NCBI GenBank assembly: GCA_003971905.1
Contig: RSEE01000008.1
Coordinates: forward strand, 744,001-808,000
DNA from: Moniliella sp. 'wahieum'
Taxonomy: Eukaryota > Basidiomycota > Moniliellomycetes > Moniliellales > Moniliellaceae
Reading direction: 5' to 3'
Length of the DNA: 64,000 nt
Part shown: positions 1 through 12,317 of the stretch, in pieces
Layout of the letters: each line of letters begins with the position of its first letter
Position numbering within the stretch: the first letter of the stretch is position 1
Notes under the pieces: model-generated
Database searches by the model: none
The model's input: the letters and a program-made list of their open reading frames with translations, nothing else
Told to the model about the DNA's origin: nothing
Made by a program: the position numbers and the translations under genes

Positions 1-2401
1 TTGCTGTCCTTTTGTTGTCGTGTACCTTGTTCCATCTGCGGGGAGCATTGAACGTCTATCGTCGAAAGTTGAACGTCGAACGCTGATCGCCGCAATCCTG
101 CTTCTCTCTGGGACGTACTTGATCTTCTTGTAGGCTGCTGTTATGATCAGTTGGCCTCTTTATTCTGTGGTAGTTATGGAGCACTCGCAGAAATATTGTG
201 TTGACCACCACGAGTCCACAGCCCATCATCTTCGCTTTCAGTCGCGCATGCCTCGATGCAGCGCGTCGGGCCAGGCATGCGGGGACGTCGACGGAGTTCC
301 GGCTTCAGAACTTGTCCCAGGTCATAGGTCTAGCTCTCCATTGCCTTTCGCCAACCCCGCTAGCTAGCCCGGTGACAAAATGGAATAGAGTACCCATCAG
401 TTTTGAAGTTTTTTTACAAGAGACCGCTTGACGATATCCGTCTCCACTATACTCACGCACCATCTGGAGTTTATGAGTGAAGGAGATGGAAGCCAGAGGG
501 TCCTGACATCGTGGTGACTGCACTGACCTCTTCACTGTATTAACACGAACAAGCAGCGCATGCCGGTTCATTGAGTGGGCTCGTTTATCCTGCGAATGGT
601 ATCAATTCAGAGTGTATAGGTGTGCGCTATATAGATTCCAACAGAGGAGTGGCGTCACGCGTCGAAGCTTCGTCTGGTCCAAGAATTCGGTTGAGCTGCG
701 CCGAAAGAGCGCATTATGCACGTACTCTCCTAGGACCGCAGCGCATCTTCTCTCCCGCTTGCAACTTCAAGCTGCGGAAGCGCAAGTGCTGCACTGCAAA
801 CGCCACCCCCCTAGCCGAAGCGATCGACACTACATTAGCCGATGAAAAGCGGAGATCGACAAGGGAGAAACCCATCGAAGAGAAGGGGGGTTGCCGTCGT
901 TGGGCCTAAGCGGCCTAACCACGGCCTAACCGCGCGGTGGCAAGATCGAGTAACCCACTGCAGAGGGTATATGTATACCTGGTCTAGCACAACCGTCGTC
1001 GTGCGACCGGTTGTATATAGGACAGCTGATACACAACGCTGTTGAGAAACGAGACGTGAAAAAGAGACTATTAAGGGGAGGGGTGCTGTACATCACAGAG
1101 AAAGTATACCCCAGTACCCTCTGAAGGACGTATAGGTGCGATGCATGTGAGCGAGCATTGTTGCGAGCAGGGGCTGATCTCCAGCCACAGCGCACAATAA
1201 CGTCGGCAAAAGTGGGGGCACTGACGGGATTGAATATCGACAGACTGCACACGCCAACGTTATAACATTTGAGGAAGGGTCTCCGGGTCATGCTGCCCCG
1301 GGCAAAAAAGGGAGGGTAGAAAATTGCCGCTGCACGGTTGACTCGGGGGGCTAGCGCTTAGCGCTTACCGTTACCGGCGGATACCAGTTTCGGCTATTAG
1401 GCGTTATGGGTATTAGGTGCATCGGGCCTGGCGGGACAGAGGTGTGGCTGAGAGCTGCGATTGAGAGCCGAGAGCTGGGAGAGCTGAAATCGCTGCCACA
1501 GGCCACGAGGGAGAAGGATGGGCTGAGACGTGCGCGTCGTAGCTCGCGAATTAGAACCACAACTCTATATCGCAACCACTTTTGTTGGCGGGGATGAAAG
1601 CGGGGGAGCGGGCATATTAAGGTACATCGAATGCTGGATGGAAACATAGGTACGTACGTGCGCAGTGGAGCATGGTGCCTGGGGCGTGGTGCGGGGAGAG
1701 GGAGATCGGCGGGGCAAGGGGGCGCAGTGGGCGGAGCTGCTGGGCGCGGGAGGAAGGGGCAGTGTGTGGCATGGAGGGAGGGGCGACTGTGTGGGAGTGG
1801 CAGTGGCAGTGGCAGTGGCAGTGGCGGTGGCGGTGGCGGTGAAGGCGACCCAGCGGGAGGGGTGCGAATAGAGAGGGTGTGCTGCTAGGGGATCCTGCCA
1901 TGCGCTGCGTCGGCTGCCCAGCTGCCCCGGATCATCCATCGACGCTTGGGCGGCGCCGTGCCAGCGAGTGGAGTGATGCGGGGCCTGGCCGGTGATCTGC
2001 CCTGGGATGATCTCGATGATCGATGATCGCTGCTCGATGTCGATTAGGCTCAGACCTGCGCCGACGGCCCGCAGGCGCCCCCTCGTGCCCAGGCACTGCA
2101 GGGCGCCAGCCAGAGAGCAGCGTGGTGCAGCAGCCCACCCCCCTCCCCCACCCCACCCCCCCTCCGTCTGCCTCTCCTCCCCCCGTCTGCTCCTGCCCAC
2201 CACCACCACCACCACCACCACAACCCTCGCCATGAGGAGCAGCCGCCCTCGCACGCGCTCTCCCCCGCCCCCGCACGCCCAGCAGCCCCGCTCCCGCTAC
2301 CCCACACGCCCTCCCCCGTCCCACCACCCCAGCCTCAATCCCAATCTCAAACCCAACCCCCATCCCAAACCCAACCGCCCTGGTCCGCCGCCGCCGCCGT
2401 C
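1..2401. other. Gene-poor, low-complexity leading region
   Basis: I see no supportable gene here. The long open frames around 1.6-2.4 kb come from C-rich or G-rich low-complexity DNA, with proline, arginine or glycine runs on both strands, and have no recognisable domain. A hexamer microsatellite (AGTGGC five times, then GGTGGC twice) lies at about 1796-1840. A CA/CC-rich stretch at 2,140-2,400 probably forms the leader of the following RhoGAP gene. Confidence 0.6.
1353..1366. repeat. Heptad palindrome array, AGCGCTT x2
   Basis: Two copies of AGCGCTT sit head to tail, so the palindrome AGCGCT recurs every 7 bp. They are followed directly by ACCGTT and ACCGGC, a near match to the ACCGGTT unit seen at 23.09 kb. 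Confidence 0.75.
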
Positions 2402-5032
2402 ATGCGCTTCGGCCGCACTCTTGCCCGCCGCCCTCGTCCCCGTACTGAGCCCGACCCATCAACTCATCCTGCAGCCGCTCGTCGCCCCACCTTGTCTGAC
2501 CTCCCCTCCCCCTCCGCATCCACCGTATTTGGTGTGCCCCTCAACCAGTCGCTCGCCCTTGCCAGTGTCCTCATCAACTCGCCCTCCCTCCCACCACCCC
2601 AATGCTCCTGCCCAGACGCCGCGTGTCTGAGGCCTCCTACAGCTGCTGCAGTCCACTCTGCCTCGACCCCTGCTTCAACTTCATCACCCTCTTGGAACGC
2701 ATGGGGTCGTGTGCCTCTCGTTGTGGCCAAGCTTGGCAACCTGCTCAAAACCGAGGCAGTTGAGACCGAAGGTATTTTCCGCAAGGTGGGGTCACAGCGA
2801 CGTATGAAGCTGCTACAGCAGGCCTTTGAGTGTGCCCCCGACTATGGTCGTCGGCTCCAATGGGCTAGCGAGTCATTTACCGTCCATGACGCCGCCTGCG
2901 TTTTACGCCGTTATATCACTTCCCTCCCTGAGCCCTGGTGCCCGTCACGCTCTGGGAGTCTTTCCGTGAGGTTGTGTGGATGATCACGTGGCGCCCCTAC
3001 CTCCCCTCTGGTCTTACGCTCAGCCCGACAGGTGTGCATCGGGGTTAGTTGGCTCGGCCAACAGGTGGGCGGCTGCTTCGGCAGCAGCAGGGGGACATAC
3101 GATGACCGCTTCGCAGTCCAACTTGTCTATTGCCCCACCCCGTTCGGCTCCAGCATCCGTCCCAGCGTCCCAATCTCAAACCCCCCCACTCGACCGCATC
3201 GGGGGCCACCATTGCGACGAATCCGCGCGAGGCAATTGCTCGATTCGACCAATTGATCCAACAGTGTCCCATCGCAAACCGGGATTTACTCCTCTATCTG
3301 CTTGACATGCTCTCTGTCTTTGCAAGCAAAGCCGATGCAAACCGCATGACGGCCAAGAACTTGGCCGTCATTTTCCAGCCCGGTTTCTTTTACCACCCCT
3401 CACTCCTCACCAAGCCCGAAGAACATCAGTTGGCCGTCTTGGCCCTCGAGTTTCTCATTAACCAGCAATCCTTCTTCACCTGCGGTTACCAACCTGCTGG
3501 ACAACCTGGTGCCACTAAGGCAGGCGAATCTGCCAACCTGTCCTCGTCCAATGACCGGGGCGGTGGGGGTGGGAGTGGGGGTAGGACTGGCCGAAGTAAT
3601 TCAGCCGGCCCACCGTCCTCTGTTCCCTCTGCAGGTGGAGGAAACTGTGCCCCTTACCGATCTAATCCATCTTCCCGCCCAACCTCGGGTCCATCGGGCT
3701 CTTCTCAGCATTCTACCCAACGCACACCTCATCTGGGTCTCCCCAACGCATCGTCGACGAAGGGCTTGCCCCCCCCCGTCGCATATGCACCCAACCTCCT
3801 CCGTGTCTCTTCCAAACAAGCGTCGTTTTTGTCCGAGAGTTCTTCCAAGACAGAATATTCTGGTGCACATGCCCACCCCCAGGGACGAGCCGACACCGAC
3901 AATATCCACCGAGGTATCTGAGATGTCGCGAGTGAACACCAGCGAGAATGATTCTGACCTCACCGGTCTCGCTGGTTCCAAACAAACCGCTACCCCTTCG
4001 CACCGGTACGAGTGGCGTCCCCGTCCTCGTTCGTTCGTCCTCTCTCACCAACGCTGGTCCTCGCTCCGGAAAAGAAGAGGCTATGGCGTTCTCAATCGGC
4101 GCGTGTGCCTACCACTTCGCATCGACTCAGCACCGGAGCCAGTCCGCGGCGTTCCGACCCCCCATCCGGGAAAGAACCTTCTCCTGTATCCGGTGGCGTA
4201 CACTTGCTTAAGAGGCACCATTCAGCTCCCTCGCAGCTCGAGTCCGGCCGTAGGCCCGTTCCCTTTCCCGATGCTCCTCCACTGACCAAGATGAATCAGT
4301 CGCGTTCCCCTCTTCGAGTTGAACCACCTCGTTCTACACCTGCACCTGCACCCACACTCGCTCCCGCGCCAGTCCCACCTCCAGCATCCAATCCACCCGC
4401 CGTTTTAAAGTCCACATCCGTCGACTCGTCAAACATCCCAAAGACTGGCAATTGCTCCTTTTCCCTTTCGGGCCCGGTGTTGGACGAGAAAAAAGAGGGG
4501 ACAGCTCGCTCTGCCAAGAAGAATTGGCGCAGTACGCTGTCCAGCCTCTTTGCTGTGGCTCAACCGGCTGGGAAACAGAGGTAGGGCCACCCAAATCCTG
4601 GGCCCGCAGGAACAAAGCCGACGGTTCCTTCCCTCAGATTGGGCCACCGTTACTTCCTACGGCTTCGCCTCGCCTGCCTCGCCTGCCTCCTCTCAAATTG
4701 GATGAACCTGTCCGTGCGCGTACTCCACTTGGCTCTGCAGCCCGAGCACAAACCCTACGTCCAAACTTTCTTCCTAAAGCAGAGGAACCGGAACAGGGGG
4801 GTATCACACCTCGGCCCCTGCACGAGCCCAAACTCTTCTCCCCCTTCCTGGGCCTCAGAAGACCCAACAGTCCACAGCTCTACTGCCTACTTCGGGCGAC
4901 GCTTTGCATTCTCACTCTCGACTGGATCGAGAGGATCGGATGAAGCGGGCAGAAGAATGGGGATGCAATGGTCATCTCCGTTCCCATTCTCTTCATCCTC
5001 TCGTCCCACGCATGTCCGTCGGTCCAGGATGA
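2402..5032 (+). CDS. RhoGAP-domain protein, Sac7/Bag7-like
   Basis: Predicted GTPase-activating protein for Rho-family GTPases. The RhoGAP domain starts with VFGVPLNQSL (about 2,530) and continues through RVPLVVAKLG and TEGIFRKVGSQRR, where the R of IFRK is the expected arginine finger. It then has FTVHDAACVLRRYITSLPEP and, after about 3,200, the second half with NRDLLLYLLDMLSVFASKA and MTAKNLAVIFQPG. The order and motif wording match the Sac7 branch. At about 2,935 the frame needs one more C after LPEP to read on as VPVTLWESFRE, so a single-base loss is likely. One or more short introns are likely between 2,960 and 3,130. After the domain the protein is Ser/Pro-rich and changes frame several times. 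A coding-looking segment with MKRAEEWGCNG runs to a stop at 5,030-5,032. Start 2,402 is the first ATG in the domain frame and is tentative. Family call is firm, exon borders are not. Confidence 0.8.
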
Positions 5033-6046
5033 GTGTGGTGGTGAAGGTGTAAGGTAAAAGGCCCGACGAAACGGCGGGACCGATTCGTCTTGCTTTCAAT
5101 TGCTTGCACCTTGCTCTTTGCACTTTGCTTTCGAACATTACACCTTGCGCCTTGCTCTTTCTTTCATTTTCCCACTCTTCCCTCTTTCCTACACTTTGCT
5201 CGCCCCGCCCACGACGGTCAATCCACTCTGGTGCTTTGCTACGGACGAGATGTTTCTCTCAACCAACGTTTTACGGTTTTTCTTTTTTACCCTCACTCGC
5301 ATCTCCTGCGTCACGGATCCCGGTTTTTTTTCTTTATATCTAAGCCCATCTCTTCGTGTGTTGCACCTACCGAGTAGACTGCTTCTCTCTTTACGTTTCC
5401 ACCCAACGTTCCTTTCCTCTGGGCATGCCATTGCAGAAGGAATTTGCTGTATGCGATGCCCGCATGTCTGTCTCTCCCCCTCTCTCGATCGGCTGGTCCA
5501 GCGTACTGTAGGCACAGGGAGGACACACGGTCATTTCCCATACGTCGTTTTGTTGTAGTGCATAAACAGGATAGATCTGGGATCCGTCTGCGCACGACAG
5601 CGCATATGAGAACCCAGAGGGCAGTTGTGTTGGCCGCGCGTCTGGGTGTGCGCGTTCCAGGGGAGGCTTTGCACATGCAACCTTGATCTCACAATAAAAG
5701 GGCCGGTGGTCCAGCCCTTATAAAGTATTCTCCTCTCGTCTTCCCGGCACCCCCAAACTGCCGAACTTGTAGGACGTCCACCGTTCCATCTTTTGCTGGT
5801 GAACGCGGGGGTAACGCGTTTATTCTCTCCGCAAAAAAGGTGGAATCAGTGGCATCAACATCACATGCATCACACTGTGTGTGTCACGTGCTGGTCGTCA
5901 CACATCACGTGTCACATGTCACATCCGCTCTGTCATGTGTCACGTGACAGGATGGTGCACTGCCCTTACGTAAGTATGCGCGTCGTGTTGATCCAATGGG
6001 ACGCGTCGAGGCAACGAAGCGGTGGACGACCACAACAGTTGCCTCC
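5033..6046. other. Intergenic region, DAD2 promoter
   Basis: No gene is supported. The first half is T/C-rich, as expected for a fungal 3' or 5' untranslated region. The last 170 bases before the DAD2 start hold a dense set of CACGTG and CATGTG words listed separately. Confidence 0.5.
5884..5946. promoter_or_regulatory. E-box-like heptad cluster upstream of DAD2
   Basis: Read in steps of 7 from 5,884 the sequence is TCACGTG, CTGGTCG, TCACACA, TCACGTG, TCACATG, TCACATC, CGCTCTG, TCATGTG, TCACGTG. CACGTG therefore occurs three times and CATGTG or CACATG twice, all in one 7-bp register, ending 100 bp before the DAD2 ATG. CACGTG is the core site of bHLH factors such as Cbf1 and Pho4 in fungi. 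Which factor binds here is unknown. Confidence 0.55.
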
Positions 6047-6776
6047 ATGTCGGACCTGCGCAAGTCGATGGCATCCTCGCGGCCCTCGGTGTTCCTCCCG
6101 GCGCCTGCCGGTCGCCCGAGCGTCTTCCTTGGCAACAACGCGTCGTCTGCTCGCCCATCAGTGTTTCTCGGCAATGCTGGCGCCCCTGCTGCCCCTGGCG
6201 CCGCCGGCAGCAGCAGTACCGGCAGCTTTGGCTTTGGTTCGTCCTCCGCCGCGGAAAAGCGATGGGCATCGAAGCAGGCGGAGCTACAGGGATTGCTCAT
6301 GCTGGAGAACCAAGCAGCTAAGCTGGTGAGCGAAATCAAGACCTTGGACGAACGGGTGGGTGAGATTGTCGATGGCGCCGAGACGTTTGCCTCGGTCATG
6401 GCTTCTTGGCAGGGTGTCTTTCGTGCCATCCAAATCTCTCGAGGTACGTCTCCTTCCCGTTTGGTATTGCGACACTGTTCGTACTAACCAATGGATCGAT
6501 CCAGCCGATTTGGCCATGCTCTCCACGGAGACGGCCGGCATCATGATGAACACGGCTGCCGCTAGCGAAGCCGAGGCCCAAGCCGCTGCCCAGGAGAAAA
6601 AGGCCGGCGCGCCTGGGGCTGGCACTGAGGCGCCCGAGGAGGAAGATCCTTTGGCGACACTCGATGAAGACCAAGTCCAGGTCAACACACTGGTCCGTAT
6701 TCCCGTTGATGAGGGGGTTTGTGTCGTTGCCAACCCCGGCGAAGCTGAGGCATCAGCGGGCGCACTGCAAGAGTAG
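6047..6776 (+). CDS. DAD2: DASH/Dam1 complex subunit Dad2
   Basis: Two exons, 6,047-6,443 and 6,505-6,776, give an intact 222-residue protein. The intron (6,444-6,504, 61 nt) has GTACGT, a perfect TACTAAC branch site and CAG; splicing joins ISR to ADLAML in frame. The Dad2 core runs from about residue 70 to 132: KRWASKQAELQGLL, then LVSEIKTLDERVGEIVDG and MASWQGVFRAIQIS. This is the family's coiled coil, with the conserved W/F-x-x-V-x-R-A-I ending. Dad2 is part of the ring-like DASH complex that couples kinetochores to spindle microtubules. The N-terminus has three copies of a RPSVFL motif in a Ser/Ala/Gly-rich leader, and the C-terminus is an acidic Ala/Glu tail, so the protein is longer than yeast Dad2. 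The ATG at 6,047 was chosen because MSDLRKSM followed by RPSVFLP looks like a natural Dad2 N-terminus; an upstream in-frame start at 5,996 is less likely. Confidence 0.85.
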
Positions 6777-7235
6777 ATTCGCTCTGCCTCTCTGTTGAGG
6801 GGAGCATGACCACTCGTGTTGCTGTGGTCCCGTTCGACTTCTTCCACGCTCTGCTCTTGCCCCCTGATGGCAGGTTAGGCGTTCCGTGTGTTCGTTTTGC
6901 TTCTCGCGCTGCTGTAGCTGTCATTGATACCCTGCTCCACTACGTTCCATTGGGCTTCGTCTATAGGTTACAAAGGTTGTGACATTGGCACATCATATGA
7001 TCTGAAGGAGAGTGGGTCGGTGCCAACGATGAGGTTAAACGTTGGAGAGACATCCACTTGGCAGAAATTGTACTTGACAATCCACCAGGGGGGTAATCAG
7101 GTGAAACAAAATGCGAGTATGCAGGCGACGATATCGGGTGAATATGGGAGCAACGGCGGGAGTCGAGCGAGCAGGGGTAAAGGAACAAGTCTTTACCTAC
7201 GCCGTTCGCAGCGCTTGGCCCGTTGACGGACTTCT
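6777..7235. other. Intergenic, between convergent genes
   Basis: Short 3'-to-3' spacer between DAD2 and the hydrolase gene. No open frame with recognisable content; no element seen. Confidence 0.5.
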
Positions 7236-10200
7236 TCAATGCCCAATCGGAGCAAATCCAGTGCTTCGATCGTGTCCGTGCGGGGCGATCGCGGTCCGAG
7301 GTGGCGACCCCGCCAAGTCAAGTGAGGTAAAGTTGAAAATTCCATGACTGGCAAGGGGCTTCATCTGGCGAAGTTGGGCCTTTGACCGAGCTTTCACAGG
7401 TTGCAGGGGATGCGTCTCACGAAGGGTAGCCATAGTGGTGGAAATGTGAGCCGGGGTCCCGGTTACGTCTGATCCGGACTCATTCTCCCCCCCTGTTCCG
7501 ATTCCCATATTGGAAAGGCCCACATTAGGCGATTCTAACTCGGCAAGTGACTGACGGAGAGCCGACTTGTGGGTGGGAGGTGATGCAGGAGGAAACGGAT
7601 GGAGATGGGAATATGGCTGCTGGTGCTGATGCTGGCGTTGATGCTGATGCTCGCGGCGGGGATAAAAGTTGCTATCTCCCGGATGAAAGGAAAGAGGAAG
7701 GGCCGCCTTGACCCCTCGTACGACATCCTTATCTGCTTTGGCGAGATTAAGAGCAGCTTGGGCTTGGAGTCGAATCTCGTTGCGTACAGCCGCAATCCGC
7801 TTGGGCTCGCGCTTAAATCGATGGTCCCAAACGCGATGTACCTCTTCGAACAACGCGGCCGGGCCAGGCTGGATGACCCCGACATGATGGCGTGGGACAG
7901 TGAGGGCGGTCATGAGGTGTTCCGGCTCCATCGGACGTACAATCCCATGTACCGACACCCTTTCACGAATCATGTTGTTGTGAAGCTGTGGCCGCTCAAT
8001 CGGTTCTTGTTTTGAGTAAGTAAACTTGTGCCGTCCAGGGCCATTGTCGGGATCACCCGTCCCGTCAGAGGGGTCCTCGGGAACCCACTCTTCTGTTCCA
8101 TCCGTTCGAGCGAGTCGTTTCACTGCGCGCCTGTGACCGCCTTGCAGAATGATGCGATGGCATGGTACATCAAATGGCCAGGGTAGGTAAACGCAAATGT
8201 TGGCATCACATGCACGCCATCATCCCATACTTGTAAGTGAACCTGGGTTGGTTGACCATCGAACCGTTTCTGAGCCTCAACCATGGGCTACCCCGCTTGA
8301 CCAAGTGAGGTGGGAGTGGATACTTGCCAGGGTTCGCAGCACGATGGGCCGTCCATATGATTTCGTCTCGGAGCGCTTCGTTGTTTCCCCCAAAATGTAG
8401 AGGGGAGGCAGGCCGCCCAAACTTCCGGCAAAGCGGGGGAGACGAGCGCATGGGTGAGCTGGCCATTAGTCGCATACAATTGAATCTGGTCATGGATCTT
8501 CAGCACCCGCGCCTCTGTCCCTCCCCGCCCTGAGCTCATGGTAACCGTCACGATCGGGTCATGCAAATGAGACCGTGGCCCAACGCGTCAGAAAGAGCTT
8601 GTTTGACTGCAGCAGGGCTAGGGCTGGGCAAGTTTGGGGGAGCCCACTCCCGTGTTTGAATTGCTCCCCATTTCCTCCAAGTTACACGGATTCGGCGAAA
8701 GGTCGGTATCTTCCTTGACCGCGCCGGAGGCTGGGACGGAAGCCTCTCTGCCCTGGCCGAAAGAAGGGGAAGAAGTACTGCGTCTAGCCTGGGCATCTTC
8801 TTTGTCCAAAACAGACGCCATAACGGAGTGTCCCAGTGGATGGTGTTCCTCTTGTGGTACCTGTTCCTTCACCTTCGTTGGACGCTTGAAAAAATGCGAA
8901 GCGGAAGGACGTATCGAGGGGGTGGGGGCTGGAACATCTTCTGTATCTTTTGGTGGGGGCCAGAGCGTCGATGGCTTGTGGATGAATCCATGATCTGGGA
9001 TATAGTCCTTTTTGAGGTTGGGTACGATGGAAGGGAACGAGTGAGTCAAGTCGCACCATGGAGAGAAAGACCGCGCCGGCAGGAAGGGGGTGACCCGTGT
9101 CGCGCAAAACTTGTAGCAAAGCAAGTATCATGCCCCCACCAGCAGAGTCGCCAGACAAGATAATTTTGCTAGGGTCCACGCCCAATCCCCATTTAGACCC
9201 ACGTGAATTGGAAGGATTGGAGGAAGACCCTTCCCTAGCCGCCATGCTTGTGTCCGAATCGGGAGCAGGGGAAATGAGGTAGAAGTAGGCAGCCAGCATG
9301 TCGTGCAAGCCACAGGGAAAGGGGTACTGCGGTGCAAGACGGTATGTGACGGACAGAGCTGCTCCGTCCATGTCTCGCGCATAGCGAGCGAACATCATGC
9401 GGTGAGTATCGTTAGAGCCAAAGCTAAGGTCGGAATGAATGTCAGACTCATGTAGCAAAGCGAAACAAAATACGCACTAATACGCCCACCATGACAGTAA
9501 AGCATGATGCGGTTCAACGTCCGGGGATCAATGTCGAACAGGTCAAGATCGGTCCTGGCTTCACCAGCTGCCGCCTCATCTCCCGAGTCGAATTCGTTCG
9601 AATCAACATCTGAGGCATCTCCAACTGGCCCGTTCTTCCACCAGGTTCACTTGCTGGGGATGTGAGGGGGGAATGTCCAGACAAGAACACGCAGTAACTG
9701 GTGGACATCGTGTGTGGCATTTTGCCCATCATCTGATAGGACTCATCTTCCTCCTCATCGGAAACAACAGCTGGTTCGGCGGTTAGTACATCGTCCCCAA
9801 GATGGGAGGCAATGCTCTTTCTGCCGTAGAGGGTGATCCAGGATGGGAAGTGAAAGAGCGGTCAGTATGGTCCGCATCAGAGCCACGGGCACTGAGTAAC
9901 TGGACTCCTTGGATGCCTTTCGGAAGGTCGACATGCCCTTCCGGGCTCCACGGACTATTTGGCCAAGTTTAATATCGGGGTGTCGTTCTGTTGCTTGTGG
10001 GAGGATCCGCGGGAGCGTTCAGGCATAGAGAGATATGGCCCCCGTCTTCGTTTTGCTGTACTCGCTTCAGCAATTGGTTTTGCTTCGGCAGAATCAGGGC
10101 GAGACGCGGAAGCTTCAAATGGGGTCGACGCCTCTGTTTTCCCATTTCTTGGGCCGCTGCAAAGATCCCGAAGGCAGCGACGTAGCCAAAGAGGTGCGAC

Positions 10201-11030
10201 TGGTATCGAGAACGGAAGCGGGTCTAAACATAGCACGGAAGCGGTCGCGCTTGCGCGTCCCCATCTCAGCTGCACGGCGACGGATCGTTTCGGCTGGGAC
10301 GATCCACTCGGCTTGCAGCGGGCAAGGTCGAACCTGCCACCAGCGGGGTCCGCCCAGCAGAGGGTCCAAGCCATGCGGATCCCCCGGAATGCCAACAGTA
10401 AAATGGTCGGTAATCACGGCTGCGGCCTTGCGGATGGCTTGGGAAGGAACTTGGGTGGTCTGCGCACGTACATGGGCCGGCACGGGAAGGGGCATGCTGG
10501 CAAAGCGCTGGATAGACTCGACCGTATCAAGGCACATGGCCCTAACGAATATGCGGGCGACAGAGAGGGAGAGGTCGTATAAGACCTCCTCATTGGCCAA
10601 GTCCGATCCTTCATGGGCATGAGAACGGGATTTGCGAGGGCGGGTATTGCGTCGAGAGAGGGGCGAGCGGAAGAGCGCTTGGTGGGACCGAGAGAGCGTG
10701 AGGCGGAAGAGGAGTTAGGGCGAGACGGATCAGAGGAGGTGCGGGCAATAGGGTGTGAGTCGGGGGAGCTGCGACGTCTTCGGGAGTGGTGTGCGAGGCG
10801 ACGGGCATAATGGGAGAGAAGGGAGCGGACGACGGCTGGTAGATGCGTGTGCTGAGCGCAACAGCATTGAGAGCCATCTCCAAGCGGACGTCGTGTGGAT
10901 GGTGGTATGGATGCTACGGGCACAAGTGTGGCTAACGACCGAGGCAAGGAGGGGCTGTGCGACAATGGATCATCGACGGCAATGCCGACGCCCACTAGCA
11001 CTGCTGGGGGTCTTCGCAACACAAAAGTGA
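7236..11030 (-). CDS. HSL-type alpha/beta hydrolase with fungal C-terminal extension
   Basis: Predicted lipase or esterase of the hormone-sensitive-lipase group. Reading the minus strand, the oxyanion segment LNRIMLYCHGG lies at about 9,500. A 54-nt intron (9,424-9,477) follows, then FGSNDTHRMM, VTYRLAPQYPFPCGLHD and the nucleophile motif ILSGDSAGGGM at about 9,150. The acid region is FGGNNEALRDE at about 8,390 and the His region VHLQVWDDGVHVMPTFAF at about 8,210, so the Ser-Asp-His set is present. Beyond it is a C-terminal extension with IRERVSVHGIVRPMEPE and VGVIQPGPAA, which I recall from basidiomycete proteins of this class. The N-terminal part (9.9-11.0 kb) contains EEVLYDLSLSVARIFVRAM. 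The frame changes at several points; restoring one G in the HGG codons gives HGGAYYFGS across the intron. The start is not resolved. Substrate unknown. Confidence 0.75.
9424..9477 (-). other. Intron inside the hydrolase oxyanion motif
   Basis: On the minus strand the intron starts GTGCGT, has a CTGAC branch-like site and ends TTAG. It interrupts the codon after HGGAY, so the oxyanion-hole motif is assembled only after splicing. One G appears to be missing from the run in the GGT-GGG codons just before it. Confidence 0.6.
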
Positions 11031-11085
11031 CGTTCTGACGTTCCTGGTCGGCGCCAACTTCTAGATGGCCGTCACGGGCATGTTG

Positions 11086-11124
11086 AACGTTGAAGTTGAA
11101 CGTTCAGTTGAACGTTGAACGTTT
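11086..11124. repeat. Heptad palindrome array, AACGTT type
   Basis: Units AACGTTG, AAGTTG, AACGTTC, AGTTG, AACGTTG and AACGTTT follow each other. Four keep the palindrome AACGTT; two are shortened. Confidence 0.75.
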
Positions 11125-11270
11125 CGAACCGGCGCGCGCACTGGGGCAACGCGCACTGGGGCAAGCCCTGGCAAGCCAGGAAAGCCACCAGGCCAAGCCG
11201 CTGCCCAGGGTTCGACATTCGGCAGCACTATCTGTATCTGGTGTCTTTGATCCGTAAGTCTGTGCGTACG

Positions 11271-11287
11271 ATCGATGATCGATGATC
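11271..11287. repeat. Heptad palindrome array, ATCGATG x2
   Basis: ATCGATG occurs twice in tandem followed by ATC. The same word occurs in tandem or near-tandem at 2,015-2,030, 51,172 and about 60,768. Confidence 0.75.
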
Positions 11288-11310
11288 CCAGCGTTCGAGG
11301 TTCATATTTC

Positions 11311-11331
11311 AACGTTCAACGTTCAACGTTG
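11311..11331. repeat. Heptad palindrome array, AACGTTC x3
   Basis: AACGTTC, AACGTTC, AACGTTG in perfect 7-bp register. Confidence 0.8.
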
Positions 11332-12317
11332 CAGATTTACATGTTGAAAGTTCAGATGTCGATTGCCCGCTCTGCTGCTCGCCTGCATCCATTTCACATT
11401 AGCTGCTTCGGCCGCGATCAATGCGATCAAGACGCAACAACTAATCCATCCAACGTTTTGGCAACGTTTAATGGCAACAGCAAGTCCGTGCCCCCTTGCA
11501 CTACATTCACTTTGGAATCCAAATGGGGAGAAGCCCGAGGGTTTCCCTCTGAAAGAGTCTATGCCTTTCTTCATTCCACATCTCCAGAAAGGCTCTGATT
11601 ATCGCGATCCACAGTCGGTCTGAACGCCGCCCTCTCGCTTGTTTTTATTCATCCTGCCACTGAGCGTAGCACCCAACGTATTCTCGACATTCTCTCGCCC
11701 TCATTCAACAAAAAGAAAGGTGTGACCTGAAGACATGTAGTCAACGAAATGTGGGCCGTTTGGGGTAGTTGTGACCTGTAGGGTAGCAATACTATGTGTG
11801 CAAGCCGCGGCCGACGTACCTCCTCTTGATCCTCTGGAGCCGCCTACCACTGTCATTTTCTAGTCTGTCTGTATCGATGCCAACCATATCTGAAGCGAGC
11901 CATCCAACTCACGGAAATGCCCATATGCGACTTCTTCTCATTTAGGGCGACAGGGTTCCCACTGACCTCATCTGTCCACCTCCTCGATTCATCCACGAAC
12001 AGGAGACGTCGCTGTTACGAATTGGAGACGCTACAAAGGTACAGTGACCACTGGTTGTGGTATGAAAATACCAATTGAGAGGAGCATAGCATAGAGCCTA
12101 CGTTTTTGGGGGGAAGGAAGCAGTGTCCGTGAAGACAGGACCCTGAACGTGGTACAACTTCCTCTTGCCTGGTCTGGGCTAAGGAGTACGGGGTAGGAGA
12201 GGACATGGATCATGAGCCAGGCATGAACAAAAACCAGTTCATGGAACTCACTCTCTGGTCAGTCAAGGCCATATGTGGATGTGGGATGTTGCGCTGGGGC
12301 ACAACCTCAACACCAAC

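Larger units (their letters stand above)
11031..12317. other. Intergenic with heptad arrays
   Basis: No gene supported. It holds three 7-bp palindrome arrays (AACGTT twice, ATCGAT once) between 11,086 and 11,331. The remaining kilobase, ending at the RPS6 stop, has short open frames on both strands with no recognisable motif. Confidence 0.55.

Noticed and set aside
1640-2400. Several open frames up to 229 residues on both strands
   Set aside because: All are low-complexity Pro/Gly/Arg/Ser translations of G- or C-rich repeats, overlapping each other on both strands, with no domain.
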